This document shows positions 36,275 through 44,205 of a stretch of 64,000 bases of DNA, one piece after another. This DNA is from Rhizomicrobium electricum. GTDB taxonomy: Bacteria > Pseudomonadota > Alphaproteobacteria > Micropepsales > Micropepsaceae. The position numbers and the translations under genes are program-made. The stretch covers positions 186,001 through 250,000 of the forward strand of contig NZ_JAASQS010000004.1 of the NCBI RefSeq assembly GCF_011762045.1, read 5' to 3'. The notes under the pieces are model-generated. The model had not been told where the DNA came from. It did no database searches and saw only the letters and a program-made list of their open reading frames with translations. How positions within the stretch are numbered: position 1 is the stretch's first letter; each line of letters begins with the position of its first letter.

Positions 36275-37714
36275 TCATTCTACCCACGAGTACCCCTGGC
36301 GTTCGGTGAGAGCGAAGGAACTCGACGGTCCCCAGGTCCCGGCGGTGTAGGGCAAGGGGCGCATGTCGCGCTCCTTCCAGCCCGCCTCGATGCGATCGAT
36401 CCAGGTCCAGGCACTTTCGACCTCGTCGCGTCGTACGAACAGGAACATCGAGCCGTTCAAGGCATCGAAGATAAGCCTTTCGTAGGCGATGCGCCGCCGC
36501 GTGGTGCGGAAGGCATCGATCAAATTGAGGTCGAGCGTCACGGGCCGCAAACGCACCGCTTCCAGTTCGGGCGTCTTGTTCATGATCTGCAGCGCAATCT
36601 CTTCCTGTGGCTGCAGCCGGATGACAAGGCGATTGGGCGCGTTCATGGTGCGGTGGAAAATCGAATGTGGCACCGGCTTGAACTGCACCACGATCTGGGT
36701 TGAGCGTGTCGGAAGCCGCTTTCCGGTTCTCAGGAAAAAGGGCACGCCGGCCCAGCGCCAGTTATCGATGTGGGCGCGTAGGGCGACAAACGTCTCGGTG
36801 TCGGAGGTCCCACCGCCGGCTTCCTCGCTGTACCCCGGCACGGCGCCGCTTTCCATGAAACCGCGGCGGTATTGACCGCGCACGGTTTCACGCTCCACTT
36901 CGGCGGCACCGATCGGGCGTAGGGAACGCAGCACCTTGACCTTCTCGGTGTGTACGGAATTGGCGTCAAGGTCGGGTGGCGGTTCCATCGCGACCAGGCA
37001 AAGGAGCTGCAACATGTGGTTCTGCACAATGTCGCGCAGGGCGCCGTAGGAATCGTAATAGGACCAGCGCCGCTCAACGCCGACGGTCTCGGCGACGGTG
37101 ATCTGGACGTGTTCGATGGAATCCTTATTCCACAAGGGTTCGAACAGCGTGTTGGCAAACCGGAGCGCGATCAGATTCTGCACCGTGTCCTTGCCGAGAT
37201 AGTGATCGACGCGGTGAATGCGGTCTTCTGGAACCGCTTGCTCCAACGCGATTTCGATTTCGCGCGAAGTTTTGAGGTCGCGGCCGATCGGTTTTTCCAC
37301 CGCAATCCGTGTCTCCGGTCTGATCAGGCCTGCGCTCTTGAGGTGCCCGGCAATGGTGCCGAAGAAGTCGGGCGAGGTCGAAAGATAGTGCAGCGGAATC
37401 GCGCAATCCTTGAGTCGTTCATTGAGACCGCGATAGGGCGTTTCTTGAGTAACGTCGCCGGCGCAGTAACTGAGGCGCCCGGCGAAACGGGCCCAGACGT
37501 CTTCACGGAAATCGGCGCCCGCGTGATCGACCAGGCTGTCATGCACCTTCGCGATGAAGGCGTTGTCTTCGAGTTCGCTGCGGGCCGCGCCGACGACTAT
37601 GAGGTTGTCGGCAAGATGGCCTTCCATGTCGAGAAAATAGAGCGAGGGGTAGATCATCTTCAGCGCGAGGTCGCCGGTGGCGCCGAAGATCACGAGCGCT
37701 TGTTTGTCTGCCAT
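36275..37714 (-). CDS. zwf: Glucose-6-phosphate 1-dehydrogenase
   Basis: A 479-residue enzyme of normal length. The NADP-binding loop is FGATGDLALK (residues ~10-19) and the active-site motif is RVDHYLGKDTVQNL, with the substrate-binding EKPIGRDL block and FFLRTGKRLPTRSTQIVVQF also clear. It oxidises glucose-6-phosphate to 6-phosphogluconolactone for the Entner-Doudoroff and pentose phosphate routes. The lower Entner-Doudoroff pathway also receives 2-keto-3-deoxygluconate from the kdu branch, which may explain its position beside the hexuronate transporter. A GGAAAGG site precedes the ATG. A hairpin separates it from the transporter gene upstream on the same strand. Confidence 0.96.
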   Translation of the reverse strand: MADKQALVIFGATGDLALKMIYPSLYFLDMEGHLADNLIVVGAARSELEDNAFIAKVHDSLVDHAGADFREDVWARFAGRLSYCAGDVTQETPYRGLNERLKDCAIPLHYLSTSPDFFGTIAGHLKSAGLIRPETRIAVEKPIGRDLKTSREIEIALEQAVPEDRIHRVDHYLGKDTVQNLIALRFANTLFEPLWNKDSIEHVQITVAETVGVERRWSYYDSYGALRDIVQNHMLQLLCLVAMEPPPDLDANSVHTEKVKVLRSLRPIGAAEVERETVRGQYRRGFMESGAVPGYSEEAGGGTSDTETFVALRAHIDNWRWAGVPFFLRTGKRLPTRSTQIVVQFKPVPHSIFHRTMNAPNRLVIRLQPQEEIALQIMNKTPELEAVRLRPVTLDLNLIDAFRTTRRRIAYERLIFDALNGSMFLFVRRDEVESAWTWIDRIEAGWKERDMRPLPYTAGTWGPSSSFALTERQGYSWVE

Positions 37715-37732
37715 GCAGCCTTTCCGAAATGA

Positions 37733-37760
37733 AACAGGCCGGAGTCTCCTCCGGCCTGTT
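37733..37760 (-). terminator. Perfect 12-bp hairpin between transporter gene and zwf
   Basis: AACAGGCCGGAG (37733-37744) pairs perfectly with CTCCGGCCTGTT (37749-37760) around a 4-nt loop. On the minus strand it is followed by TTTCATTTC, a moderate T-run, and it lies 50 bp after the transporter stop. Confidence 0.65.
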
Positions 37761-37809
37761 CAAAATCGCAATCGTACAAGCGCATTCCCTTACGGGAACA
37801 AACGCACCT

Positions 37810-39141
37810 TTATGCCAGTTTGCAGTCGTCGAAGTTCGCCGGCTTGAGGCGCGGCGAGATCAGATGCACGACCAGCAGGCCGATCAGGTAGATCACGCCG
37901 GCGATGACGAAGATCAGGGTGAACCCACCGGTATGTGCCAGCGCCCGGCCGACGCCCGCGGCCATGATGATGCCGCCGATGGCGCCCATAGTGCCGCCGA
38001 TGCCCGAGCAGCGGCCGACGGCCTGCTTCGGCATCAAGTCTGAAGTGAGCGTCATCAGGTTGGCCGAGAAGGCTTGGTGTGCGGCAGCGGCGATGCCGAT
38101 GATCGCGACCCAGGCCCACATGTCGGTAACGAGCTGGCTGAACACGGCCATCGGCAAGACCGCGGCGGCGCAGATTAGCATCGAGAACTTGCGTGCCTTG
38201 TTGACGGTGAGGCCGGCTTTGATCATCGCGGAACTCATCCAGCCGCCGAACACCGAACCGACGTCCGACACCAGGAAGATGATGATGACCGGCAGCGCGG
38301 TGCCCGTGATTTCCACATGATAGGTCGTCTGGAAGTAGTAGGGCAGCCAGAAGGAATAGAGGAACCACACCGGATCGGTGAGGAACTTGCCGAGGCCATA
38401 GGCCCAGGTTTCCTTCTTAAACAGGACCTTCAGCCACGGCAGCTGCTTCACCGGCACGAAGGGATCGCTTTCGATGTAAGCGAGCTCCTGCTTGGAAACG
38501 AATTTGCTCTCTGCGGGCTTCGAAAATAATGGGATCCAGAAAAACAGCCACATGATCGACAGACCGGCAGTGGCGACGATGGCCCATTGCCAGCCATAAA
38601 GCACCAGCACGAAGGGGACTATCAGTGGCGTCAGGATGGCGCCGAGATTAGTACCGGCATTGAAGATGCCGATGGCGAACGACCGTTCGCGTTGCGGGAA
38701 CCACTCGGCCACGGTTTTGAGTGCCGCCGGGAAATTGCCGCCTTGGCCAAAACCGAGAACGGTGTAGCTGACCGTGAAGCTGATCAGGATCAAGGTAGGC
38801 GGCAGGAAGCCGACAACGGCGCAGGCGATATGCGCGAAAGTCCAGACGCCGACTGCGATCATATAACCGCGCTTGGCGCCGAACTTGTCAATCAGTTGGC
38901 CGAACACCAGGAAGCCGACGGCATAGGCGGCCATGAAGAACTGCACGATGCCGGCGTAGTCGGTTTCGCTCCAGCCGTATGTTTCCTGCAGCGTCGTCTT
39001 CAGGTAACCGAGCGTCAGGCGATCGACGTAAAGAAGGCTGGTGGCGAAAAAGATCAGCGCACATGCCACCCAGCGGTACCAACCTGTCGCTTTTACCGCG
39101 ACCGGCCCCGCTTTGTTTCCGCCAAGGTCGGTTTGACTCAT
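37810..39141 (-). CDS. exuT: MFS transporter, probable hexuronate permease (ExuT-like)
   Basis: A 443-residue, 12-helix major facilitator of the anion:cation symporter group. The first helix region RWVACALIFFATSLLYVDRLTLGYL and the loop GQLIDKFGAKRGYMIAVGVW are typical of hexuronate/glucarate permeases. FGQGGNFPAALKTVAEWFPQRERSFAIGIFNAGTN and the second-half motif MLICAAAVLPMAVF also fit. It should bring galacturonate or glucuronate monomers, or their unsaturated products, across the inner membrane. Three ACCGGT-type sites lie in its upstream region, tying it to the kdu regulon. The assignment of exact substrate is inferred. Confidence 0.85.
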   Translation of the reverse strand: MSQTDLGGNKAGPVAVKATGWYRWVACALIFFATSLLYVDRLTLGYLKTTLQETYGWSETDYAGIVQFFMAAYAVGFLVFGQLIDKFGAKRGYMIAVGVWTFAHIACAVVGFLPPTLILISFTVSYTVLGFGQGGNFPAALKTVAEWFPQRERSFAIGIFNAGTNLGAILTPLIVPFVLVLYGWQWAIVATAGLSIMWLFFWIPLFSKPAESKFVSKQELAYIESDPFVPVKQLPWLKVLFKKETWAYGLGKFLTDPVWFLYSFWLPYYFQTTYHVEITGTALPVIIIFLVSDVGSVFGGWMSSAMIKAGLTVNKARKFSMLICAAAVLPMAVFSQLVTDMWAWVAIIGIAAAAHQAFSANLMTLTSDLMPKQAVGRCSGIGGTMGAIGGIIMAAGVGRALAHTGGFTLIFVIAGVIYLIGLLVVHLISPRLKPANFDDCKLA

Positions 39142-39185
39142 CGTATGATCTCCCTGGATGGCGGTGTCGCCGCCGTGAGGTTCGG

Positions 39186-39242
39186 GTTACCGGTTCTGAC
39201 GCCGGTCACTAAATTGGATAGCACAGTCTGTTACCGGTAACG
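39186..39242. promoter_or_regulatory. Cluster of ACCGGT-type operators upstream of the transporter gene
   Basis: Three sites occur within 57 bp: GTTACCGGTTC (39186-39196), TGACGCCGGTCA (39197-39208) and the palindrome GTTACCGGTAAC (39230-39241). The cores of the outer two are 44 bp apart, about four helical turns. They lie 45-101 bp before the transporter start on the minus strand. Confidence 0.65.
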
Positions 39243-39353
39243 AATGTGCCATTGCCGCTCCCCGGTCGAGAGTGGGAAGGCATTGGATGCAGCGCGAATC
39301 TTGGCATCATCCGGGTTCCGGTTCCGGCCTGGATAGGGGCATTATGGCGGAGT

Positions 39354-39367
39354 TGACACCGGTGGAC
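39354..39367 (+). promoter_or_regulatory. ACCGGT-type operator just before the YwaF-like gene
   Basis: TGACACCGGTGGAC shares ten leading bases with the best site of the window. It ends 11 bp before the ATG at 39379, overlapping the 5' leader, so a bound repressor would act as a road-block rather than at the promoter. Confidence 0.5.
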
Positions 39368-39378
39368 AAGGAGGAGCT

Positions 39379-40101
39379 ATGACGGGGGAAGAGGCGGCAC
39401 CGTTCGTCGTTTTCGGACCATCGCACCAGATTGTGCTGGGATTGATTGTCGTTGTGCCACTGGTGCTGTCGGCGCTGGTGAAACTGACTCGGTCCGTCAC
39501 ATTGTCGCGGGCGATCTCGTGGTCGTTTGTTGCCGCCATTGTCGGTGCCTGGATCGCTTGGTACGTCGTCTTCACCCGGCAGGGCTGGATCGATCTCGGT
39601 AACGCGCTGCCGCTCGATCTTTGCAGTTGGGCAGCCATCGCCACGGTGGTTGCGCTCATCACCGGCAACCAGAAGGCGTACGAACTCGCTTGGTTCTGGG
39701 CCATGGCTGGTACCGTTCAAGGCATCGTCACGCCCGACATCCCCGACGATTTTCCCGCCTTCCGCTTCATCGAGTTCTCGACCTTCCATGGCGGGATCAT
39801 TGCCGGTGTCCTGTTCCTGACGCTCGGCCGCGGCATGCGCGTTTATCAGCGTTCGATTCCGCGCGTGATCGGCTGGTCGCTGATCTACATGGCGGTCGCA
39901 GGAATTGCCGACTGGGTTCTCAAGGTGAATTACGGCTTCCTGCGCGCCAAGCCGGGCCACGCGTCGCTCTACGATCTGATGCCGGTCTGGCCTTGGTACA
40001 TCCCGGTCGTGGTGGCGTTGGCGCTGATCGCTGTTCTGATCTGTTATTTGCCTTTCGCAGTCGCCGACGCAGTGGTGTGGCTCAAACGCAAGAGGGCGTA
40101 A
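39379..40101 (+). CDS. TIGR02206/YwaF-like integral membrane protein
   Basis: A 240-residue protein with about seven hydrophobic helices. Helix-flanking motifs LPLDLCSWAAIATVV, ELAWFWAMAGTVQGIVTPDI and FIEFSTFHGGIIAGVLFLTL match the conserved core of the YwaF/TIGR02206 family, whose function is unknown. The ribosome-binding site AAGGAGGAG lies directly before the ATG. An ACCGGT operator overlaps its leader, which would place it in the uronate regulon, but nothing in the protein suggests a sugar role. Confidence 0.82.
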   Translation: MTGEEAAPFVVFGPSHQIVLGLIVVVPLVLSALVKLTRSVTLSRAISWSFVAAIVGAWIAWYVVFTRQGWIDLGNALPLDLCSWAAIATVVALITGNQKAYELAWFWAMAGTVQGIVTPDIPDDFPAFRFIEFSTFHGGIIAGVLFLTLGRGMRVYQRSIPRVIGWSLIYMAVAGIADWVLKVNYGFLRAKPGHASLYDLMPVWPWYIPVVVALALIAVLICYLPFAVADAVVWLKRKRA

Positions 40102-40776
40102 CTACCAGCCGATTTCCTTGCCGGAATAATCGAGGAAGCGCCCGCTCGTCCGCGGCGAGAGTTCCGCGATGCGCGTCCGCAAGCCGGTCACGGATGTCTT
40201 GGCGTCGAGCGGCGCATGGGGGCCGCCCATGTCGGTTTTGACCCATCCGGGATGGAAGATGCCGACAAGGAGGCCTTCGCGCGCCCACTCCTTGGCGACG
40301 GCATGCATGATCATGTTGAGGGCCGCCTTCGAGGCGCGATAGGCAATCTCGCCGCCGGAAGAATCGGAAATCGATCCCATCTTCGAGGTCAGCACGGCCA
40401 ATTTCCGGTCGCGGCCCGCCAGCAGATTGGGTTTGAACGTGCGCGCCAGCCGAAAGGGCGCTACGGCGTTCACCCGCAAGGTTTCCGTGACCGCGTCGGG
40501 ATCGCAGGTGTCGGCGCCCTGTGCGCGCGGCCCCCAGATTCCGGCATTACTGACCAGGATATCGATGCCGACACCGTTCAGTGTCGCGGCCAGCGTGGCG
40601 ACGCTGGCCGGATCGGCAACATCGAGTTCCATCACCTTGACGCCGAGTTGCTGCAGCGAATCGGCCTGCGCCGGATGGCGGCAGCAGGCGATTACATCGA
40701 CGTCCTCGGTCTGGTACTGGCGGGCGAATTCCAGCCCAAGTCCGCGATTGGCCCCGGTAATCAGCACGGTCGTCAT
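40102..40776 (-). CDS. Short-chain dehydrogenase (C-factor-like SDR)
   Basis: A 224-residue SDR. The cofactor motif is TGANRGLGLEFA, NAGIW marks the conserved NAG, and the active site comprises the serine in SKMGSISDSSGG and YRASKAAL (Tyr-x-x-x-Lys). The closest recognisable group is that of C-factor-type SDRs, small oxidoreductases with unclear substrates. It converges on the YwaF-like gene with no gap, its stop sharing the boundary at 40101/40102. It is probably a housekeeping or detoxification reductase; no operon partner is present on its strand. Confidence 0.88.
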   Translation of the reverse strand: MTTVLITGANRGLGLEFARQYQTEDVDVIACCRHPAQADSLQQLGVKVMELDVADPASVATLAATLNGVGIDILVSNAGIWGPRAQGADTCDPDAVTETLRVNAVAPFRLARTFKPNLLAGRDRKLAVLTSKMGSISDSSGGEIAYRASKAALNMIMHAVAKEWAREGLLVGIFHPGWVKTDMGGPHAPLDAKTSVTGLRTRIAELSPRTSGRFLDYSGKEIGW

Positions 40777-40831
40777 GTCTTACCTTGGGTTCAGTTGTAA
40801 TTGTCGCCAGTTTGCCGTTTAGCTTGGGCTC

Positions 40832-41551
40832 ATGTCCATCTGGGGAAAAATCGGCGTTGGAGCGGCCGGGCTTTTGTTCGGCGGTCCGGTGGGAGCGGCC
40901 CTCGGCTTTGTCGCGGGTCATTATCTGTTCGATCGCGCGGCGGAGATCGACGGAGCCGATCCGGGGGTCGCTTTTACCATCGCGATGATCGGATTGGCGG
41001 CCAAGATGGCGAAGGCCGACGGAGTCGTCACCGAAGCGGAGATCGAAGCGTTCGATCGCGTCTTCCGGGTTCCGCCGGAGGAGCAGGCGACCGTACGCCG
41101 CTTCTTCGATCTCGCACGGCAGGATACGGCCGGCTACGAAGCCTACGCGGTTCAGATCGCCCGGATGTATGCCGCCCAGCCCGCCGTATTTGAAGACATC
41201 CTCGACGGTCTGTTCGAAATCGCCGCCGCCGACGGGGTACTGCATCCCGACGAGGAGCGATTCCTCGAACGTGTGGCGGACATCTTCGGCTTGTCGCCGG
41301 GCGAATTCCGGCGCATCCGTGCCTCGCATTTTGCACCCGATGCCGCCGATCCCTATGTGGTTCTCGGTGTCGAGTACGAGGCGAACACCGACGAGATCAA
41401 GCGGACCTATTACCGTCTTGTGCGCGAGAACCATCCCGACAGCCTGATCGCGCGCGGCGTGCCGGAAGAGTTCGTGAGAATCGCCAATGACAAACTGGCT
41501 GCGATCAACGGCGCCTACGACAAGATCTGCAGAGAACGCGGAAGCAACTGA
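40832..41551 (+). CDS. DjlA-like membrane-anchored TerB/J-domain co-chaperone
   Basis: A 239-residue protein. A glycine-rich hydrophobic N-terminus (AAGLLFGGPVGAALGFVAGHYLF) resembles the dimerising anchor of DjlA. A TerB-like helical domain follows (MIGLAAKMAKADGVVTEAEI; LDGLFEIAAADGVLHPDEE). The C-terminal J domain has DPYVVLGVEYEANTDEIKRTYYRLVRENHPD, with the diagnostic HPD tripeptide that stimulates DnaK ATPase. It stands alone on the + strand, divergent from the SDR gene. Length and domain order agree with alphaproteobacterial DjlA homologues. Confidence 0.88.
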   Translation: MSIWGKIGVGAAGLLFGGPVGAALGFVAGHYLFDRAAEIDGADPGVAFTIAMIGLAAKMAKADGVVTEAEIEAFDRVFRVPPEEQATVRRFFDLARQDTAGYEAYAVQIARMYAAQPAVFEDILDGLFEIAAADGVLHPDEERFLERVADIFGLSPGEFRRIRASHFAPDAADPYVVLGVEYEANTDEIKRTYYRLVRENHPDSLIARGVPEEFVRIANDKLAAINGAYDKICRERGSN

Positions 41552-41587
41552 GCCCGCACAATTCTGCGCGGGCCCAGCGATAGCTGC

Positions 41588-42106
41588 CTAATTCTTCTTG
41601 ACGATCTCTGCGACCGATTTGGCAAAGCCGTCTTCCACGTCTTGAATGGAGGTGGATGCGCCAGCGACACCGCCAAGCGCGAAATCCTTCGAAACCTGGT
41701 ATTTTCCAGTTGTAGCGCCGCTCGGGTCGAGGATCTGGATATCAGCGTCGACGTGAATCTGGCCAAGGCCGATCAGCATCGCACGAGCAAAAGCGCTGCC
41801 AGCGTCGTACTGCGTGAAATTGAGCTTCATCTCGCTGGCTGCCGCCGCTTCGGGGCTGGTCGGATCGATGAGGATGCCAGGCGTTGTGGCGCTGAGCTCG
41901 TTTTTCACCTTCATCACTATGCGTTCGAAATCACTAGCCGTCATGACGACGCCGGGTGCGGCCGTTGCTGTTATCGTCTTCAGTTTCAGGGTCTGAACCT
42001 GCTCGGCACTCATAGCCTGCAAAACGGTCGGCTTGGTCGAACTAGTAGCGCAGGCGCCGAGCAACAGTGCGAGGACCACGGTCCCCGCGAAATGCGTGAT
42101 TTTCAT
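41588..42106 (-). CDS. Predicted outer-membrane or periplasmic lipoprotein, unknown function
   Basis: A 172-residue protein with a lipoprotein signal: KITHFAGTVVLALLLGAC, where LLGAC is a good lipobox. The mature part is mixed alpha/beta with SDFERIVMKVKNEL, HVDADIQILDPSGATTGKY and a C-terminal helix EDGFAKSVAEIVKKN. This layout resembles small DUF4410-like lipoproteins that assess or modify envelope components, but identity is not certain. The start at 42106 has GGGGGCAA before it; an in-frame start at 42214 would hide the lipobox behind a charged leader. It stands alone and converges on the DjlA-like gene. Confidence 0.8.
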   Translation of the reverse strand: MKITHFAGTVVLALLLGACATSSTKPTVLQAMSAEQVQTLKLKTITATAAPGVVMTASDFERIVMKVKNELSATTPGILIDPTSPEAAAASEMKLNFTQYDAGSAFARAMLIGLGQIHVDADIQILDPSGATTGKYQVSKDFALGGVAGASTSIQDVEDGFAKSVAEIVKKN

Positions 42107-42351
42107 TTGCCCCCCAAAGGTGAGATGCGTCATCCGCATCAGGTGAAACCGGCCGGAACATACCGCGCGATGGGGGATTACGGATATGCGGGCCGGCCGC
42201 AGGGCTCGCTGCAAATCGTCTCATAACCGGTGGGCCGACCTCGTCAGCGATGTCCGATGGTATATCTGATGTGAGGTGGTCTGGGGGCGGGCGGCTCCGG
42301 AAGAGGGGCATCGCCCGTCGCAACGCCATCGATCTCGGTCGATTGATCGGC

Positions 42352-42534
42352 TTATCGCCGACGTTTCACGGAGCAGTGCGGGCTGAGTTCAGACGCCACT
42401 GCTTCCCAAAATTCTTTTTGCGCCAACTCCGTTTCAGCCCGCTTCATCGCTTCGCGATAGGCGGCCAGACCGAATTCGGCTGCCAGCTCATTGGCCTTGC
42501 GTCCGACCTCGACGGGATTGGGTTGCTCGCTCAT
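42352..42534 (-). CDS. Small hypothetical protein (60 residues)
   Basis: A short acidic/helical protein: SEQPNPVEVGRKANELAAEFG, then AYREAMKRAETELAQKEFWEAV. The GRKANELA motif and the amphipathic helix pattern suggest a real gene, as similar small helical proteins occur in alphaproteobacteria. There is no strong ribosome-binding site and no known domain. An upstream in-frame ATG at 42552 is less likely. Confidence 0.5.
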   Translation of the reverse strand: MSEQPNPVEVGRKANELAAEFGLAAYREAMKRAETELAQKEFWEAVASELSPHCSVKRRR

Positions 42535-42630
42535 GCCGGCGTTTTGGCACATCTAGGCAGTTTTCAGAAGCCTCGTTGCAGCGGTTTTCTCAGTTATTAC
42601 AAATGGTTGAAGGTGCTTTTCGGAAGACGC

Positions 42631-42667
42631 TTGACGATTGATGATTTATTGATGATATTCACATCAA
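42631..42667 (+). promoter_or_regulatory. Promoter with tandem and inverted repeats (likely ribbon-helix-helix operator)
   Basis: TTGACG (42631-42636) and GATATT (42654-42659) with a 17-nt spacer form a promoter. Two direct copies of ATTGATGAT (42637-42645 and 42648-42656), 11 bp apart, fill the spacer, and CATCAA (42662-42667) is an inverted copy of TTGATG. Such closely spaced short repeats suit binding by the RHH protein encoded at 43036, which would repress its own operon. Confidence 0.55.
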
Positions 42668-42709
42668 TAGAACGCCGGAAATGGCTCCGGCCTCAAGCAA
42701 GGAGATTTC

Positions 42710-43024
42710 ATGAGCAAAATCGGTGTCGGCGTTGGGGAAGACTTCCCGGTCGACGAAAACAACAAGCCCGAGCCCGACGTGGAGGATCTCGGCACCTGCC
42801 ACCACCGCCACCATGGGCGGAAAGAGGCTTGGCGGCGTTTCCGCCATCAAATGCATCAGGAATGGCATGCGCGCCGGCGCGCCTTCCGGGATCGCCTCAA
42901 CGAACGCGAAGGCGTGGAAGCGATCCACGAATTCCGCGAACACCATTTGCATCATCTGATTGTCGGCGGACTGGCCGTTCTCGGCCTGGCGGCCTTGATT
43001 GCCGGTTTGAGCCGTCGCGATTAA
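42710..43024 (+). CDS. Small His-rich membrane protein of unknown function
   Basis: A 104-residue protein. Its first half is acidic (FPVDENNKPEPDVEDLG), then rich in histidine and arginine (CHHRHHGRKEAWRRFRHQMH, HEFREHHLHH), and it ends with one transmembrane helix (LIVGGLAVLGLAALIAGL) and a positive tail. The ribosome-binding site AAGGAG is excellent. The histidine clusters could bind metal, but this is an inference. It is the first gene of an operon with an RHH regulator 11 bp downstream, and its promoter is repeat-rich. Confidence 0.75.
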   Translation: MSKIGVGVGEDFPVDENNKPEPDVEDLGTCHHRHHGRKEAWRRFRHQMHQEWHARRRAFRDRLNEREGVEAIHEFREHHLHHLIVGGLAVLGLAALIAGLSRRD

Positions 43025-43035
43025 TGGAGGGCGCC

Positions 43036-43347
43036 ATGCATCACGATCACATGCGCCGCCGCTTCCGCGGCATGACGGCCGAGGCCATGCGTGCCGCCGC
43101 CGATGCCATGGAAGCGTCGGGCGTCGAACCTGCCCGCGCCACCACGCGGGTGCAGCTCGAACTGCCGCCGCAGGCAATGGAGCGGCTGCAGCGGCTCAAG
43201 GACCGCACCGAAGCGGCGTCTTATGCCGAAGTCATCCGTAACGCCCTGCGCCTGTTCGAGGCACTGGTCGACGAACACGAAAAGGGCGCCGAGTTTTCGT
43301 TGAAGCGCGCCGACGGCGAAACGGTGGCTTACAAGATTTTCGTTTGA
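43036..43347 (+). CDS. Ribbon-helix-helix (CopG-like) DNA-binding protein
   Basis: A 103-residue protein. The C-terminal half has the RHH pattern: strand TTRVQLELPPQAMERLQRLKD followed by helix SYAEVIRNALRLFEALVDEHE, then a short beta tail (EFSLKRADGETVAYKIFV). The N-terminus is Met/His/Arg-rich (HHDHMRRRFRGM). The ATG follows GGAGG at 43026-43030. It is the second gene after the small His-rich membrane protein and likely binds the tandem repeats upstream of that gene. A longer frame to 42250 reads through other genes and is not used. Confidence 0.8.
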   Translation: MHHDHMRRRFRGMTAEAMRAAADAMEASGVEPARATTRVQLELPPQAMERLQRLKDRTEAASYAEVIRNALRLFEALVDEHEKGAEFSLKRADGETVAYKIFV

Positions 43348-43350
43348 CCT

Positions 43351-44169
43351 CTACATCGCAGCGATGGCGCGGCCCACTTCGGCAAGAGTGTTTTCCGGAT
43401 CGGGCCGCGTCGCCTCCGTGTAGTAGGCACACGCCAGGATCGGCGCCCGCCCCGGAGGGTAGATAATGGCGACGTCATTATAGGTATCATGCTTACCCGT
43501 GCCGGTCTTATCGGCAATTCGCCAGTCCTTCGGCAACCCGGCCTTCAGTCGTTTGATACGGGTAATACTTCGGGCCATCGTGTCGATCAGATGCTGCCGC
43601 GAGGCGGGCGTGAGCACATCGCCAAGTAGCACTTTCTGCAAATTCTCCAGCATGGCGTCGGGCGTGGTGGTGTCGCGCGGATCGCCGGGATCGGCGTTGT
43701 TGAGCGTCAGTTCGGTGCGGTCGAGCCGGCTGGTCTTGTCGCCGAACCCACGGACAAACGCCGTCCATCCCGCTGGTCCACCGATGGTGTCTAGAAGCAG
43801 GTTGGCCGCCGTGTTGTCGCTGACCTGCACAATGGCGTCGACTAGGTCCGTTACGGGAAGGGCTGTGTGCTTTTCCGTTACCGGCGACCAAACGAGATGA
43901 TCGGCTTTGCTGTAGGCGATCACACGGCTGGCATCTTCTTTACCCGTGTCGATGCGCTTCAGCACTGCCGCGGCGAGCAGGAGCTTGAATGTCGAGCACA
44001 TGGCAAACCGTTCGGTCGCGCGATGACGCAACCTTTTGCCGCTGCCGGTGTCGAGTACGGAAACACCTAGACGGCCGCCCGTATCGAGCTGGCCGAGGCT
44101 GTCTTCGGCTCGCGCCGGTGACGCCACCACGGCTGCCACACCTGTCATAACCGCACGTCGTGTCAGCAT
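43351..44169 (-). CDS. Class A beta-lactamase
   Basis: A 272-residue serine beta-lactamase. It begins with a twin-arginine-type signal (LTRRAVMTGVAAVVASPARA). All class A active-site motifs are present: S59-T-F-K62 (S70xxK), S117-D-N (S130DN), E153 in RTELTLNN (E166xxxN170) and K221-T-G (K234TG). It hydrolyses beta-lactams in the periplasm; spectrum cannot be predicted. It diverges from a peptidoglycan amidase gene with 36 bp between starts, unlike the usual divergent LysR-type AmpR. Chromosomal class A enzymes of this kind are common in environmental alphaproteobacteria. Confidence 0.95.
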   Translation of the reverse strand: MLTRRAVMTGVAAVVASPARAEDSLGQLDTGGRLGVSVLDTGSGKRLRHRATERFAMCSTFKLLLAAAVLKRIDTGKEDASRVIAYSKADHLVWSPVTEKHTALPVTDLVDAIVQVSDNTAANLLLDTIGGPAGWTAFVRGFGDKTSRLDRTELTLNNADPGDPRDTTTPDAMLENLQKVLLGDVLTPASRQHLIDTMARSITRIKRLKAGLPKDWRIADKTGTGKHDTYNDVAIIYPPGRAPILACAYYTEATRPDPENTLAEVGRAIAAM

Positions 44170-44205
44170 TGGTTCTTCTCCATGATCTGAGGTTAAATCG
44201 TTCCT

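Noticed and set aside
42250..43347. 365-codon open frame on the plus strand
   Set aside because: Only its last 103 codons (RHH protein) have a ribosome-binding site and domain; the rest reads through a small antisense gene, a promoter and another gene.
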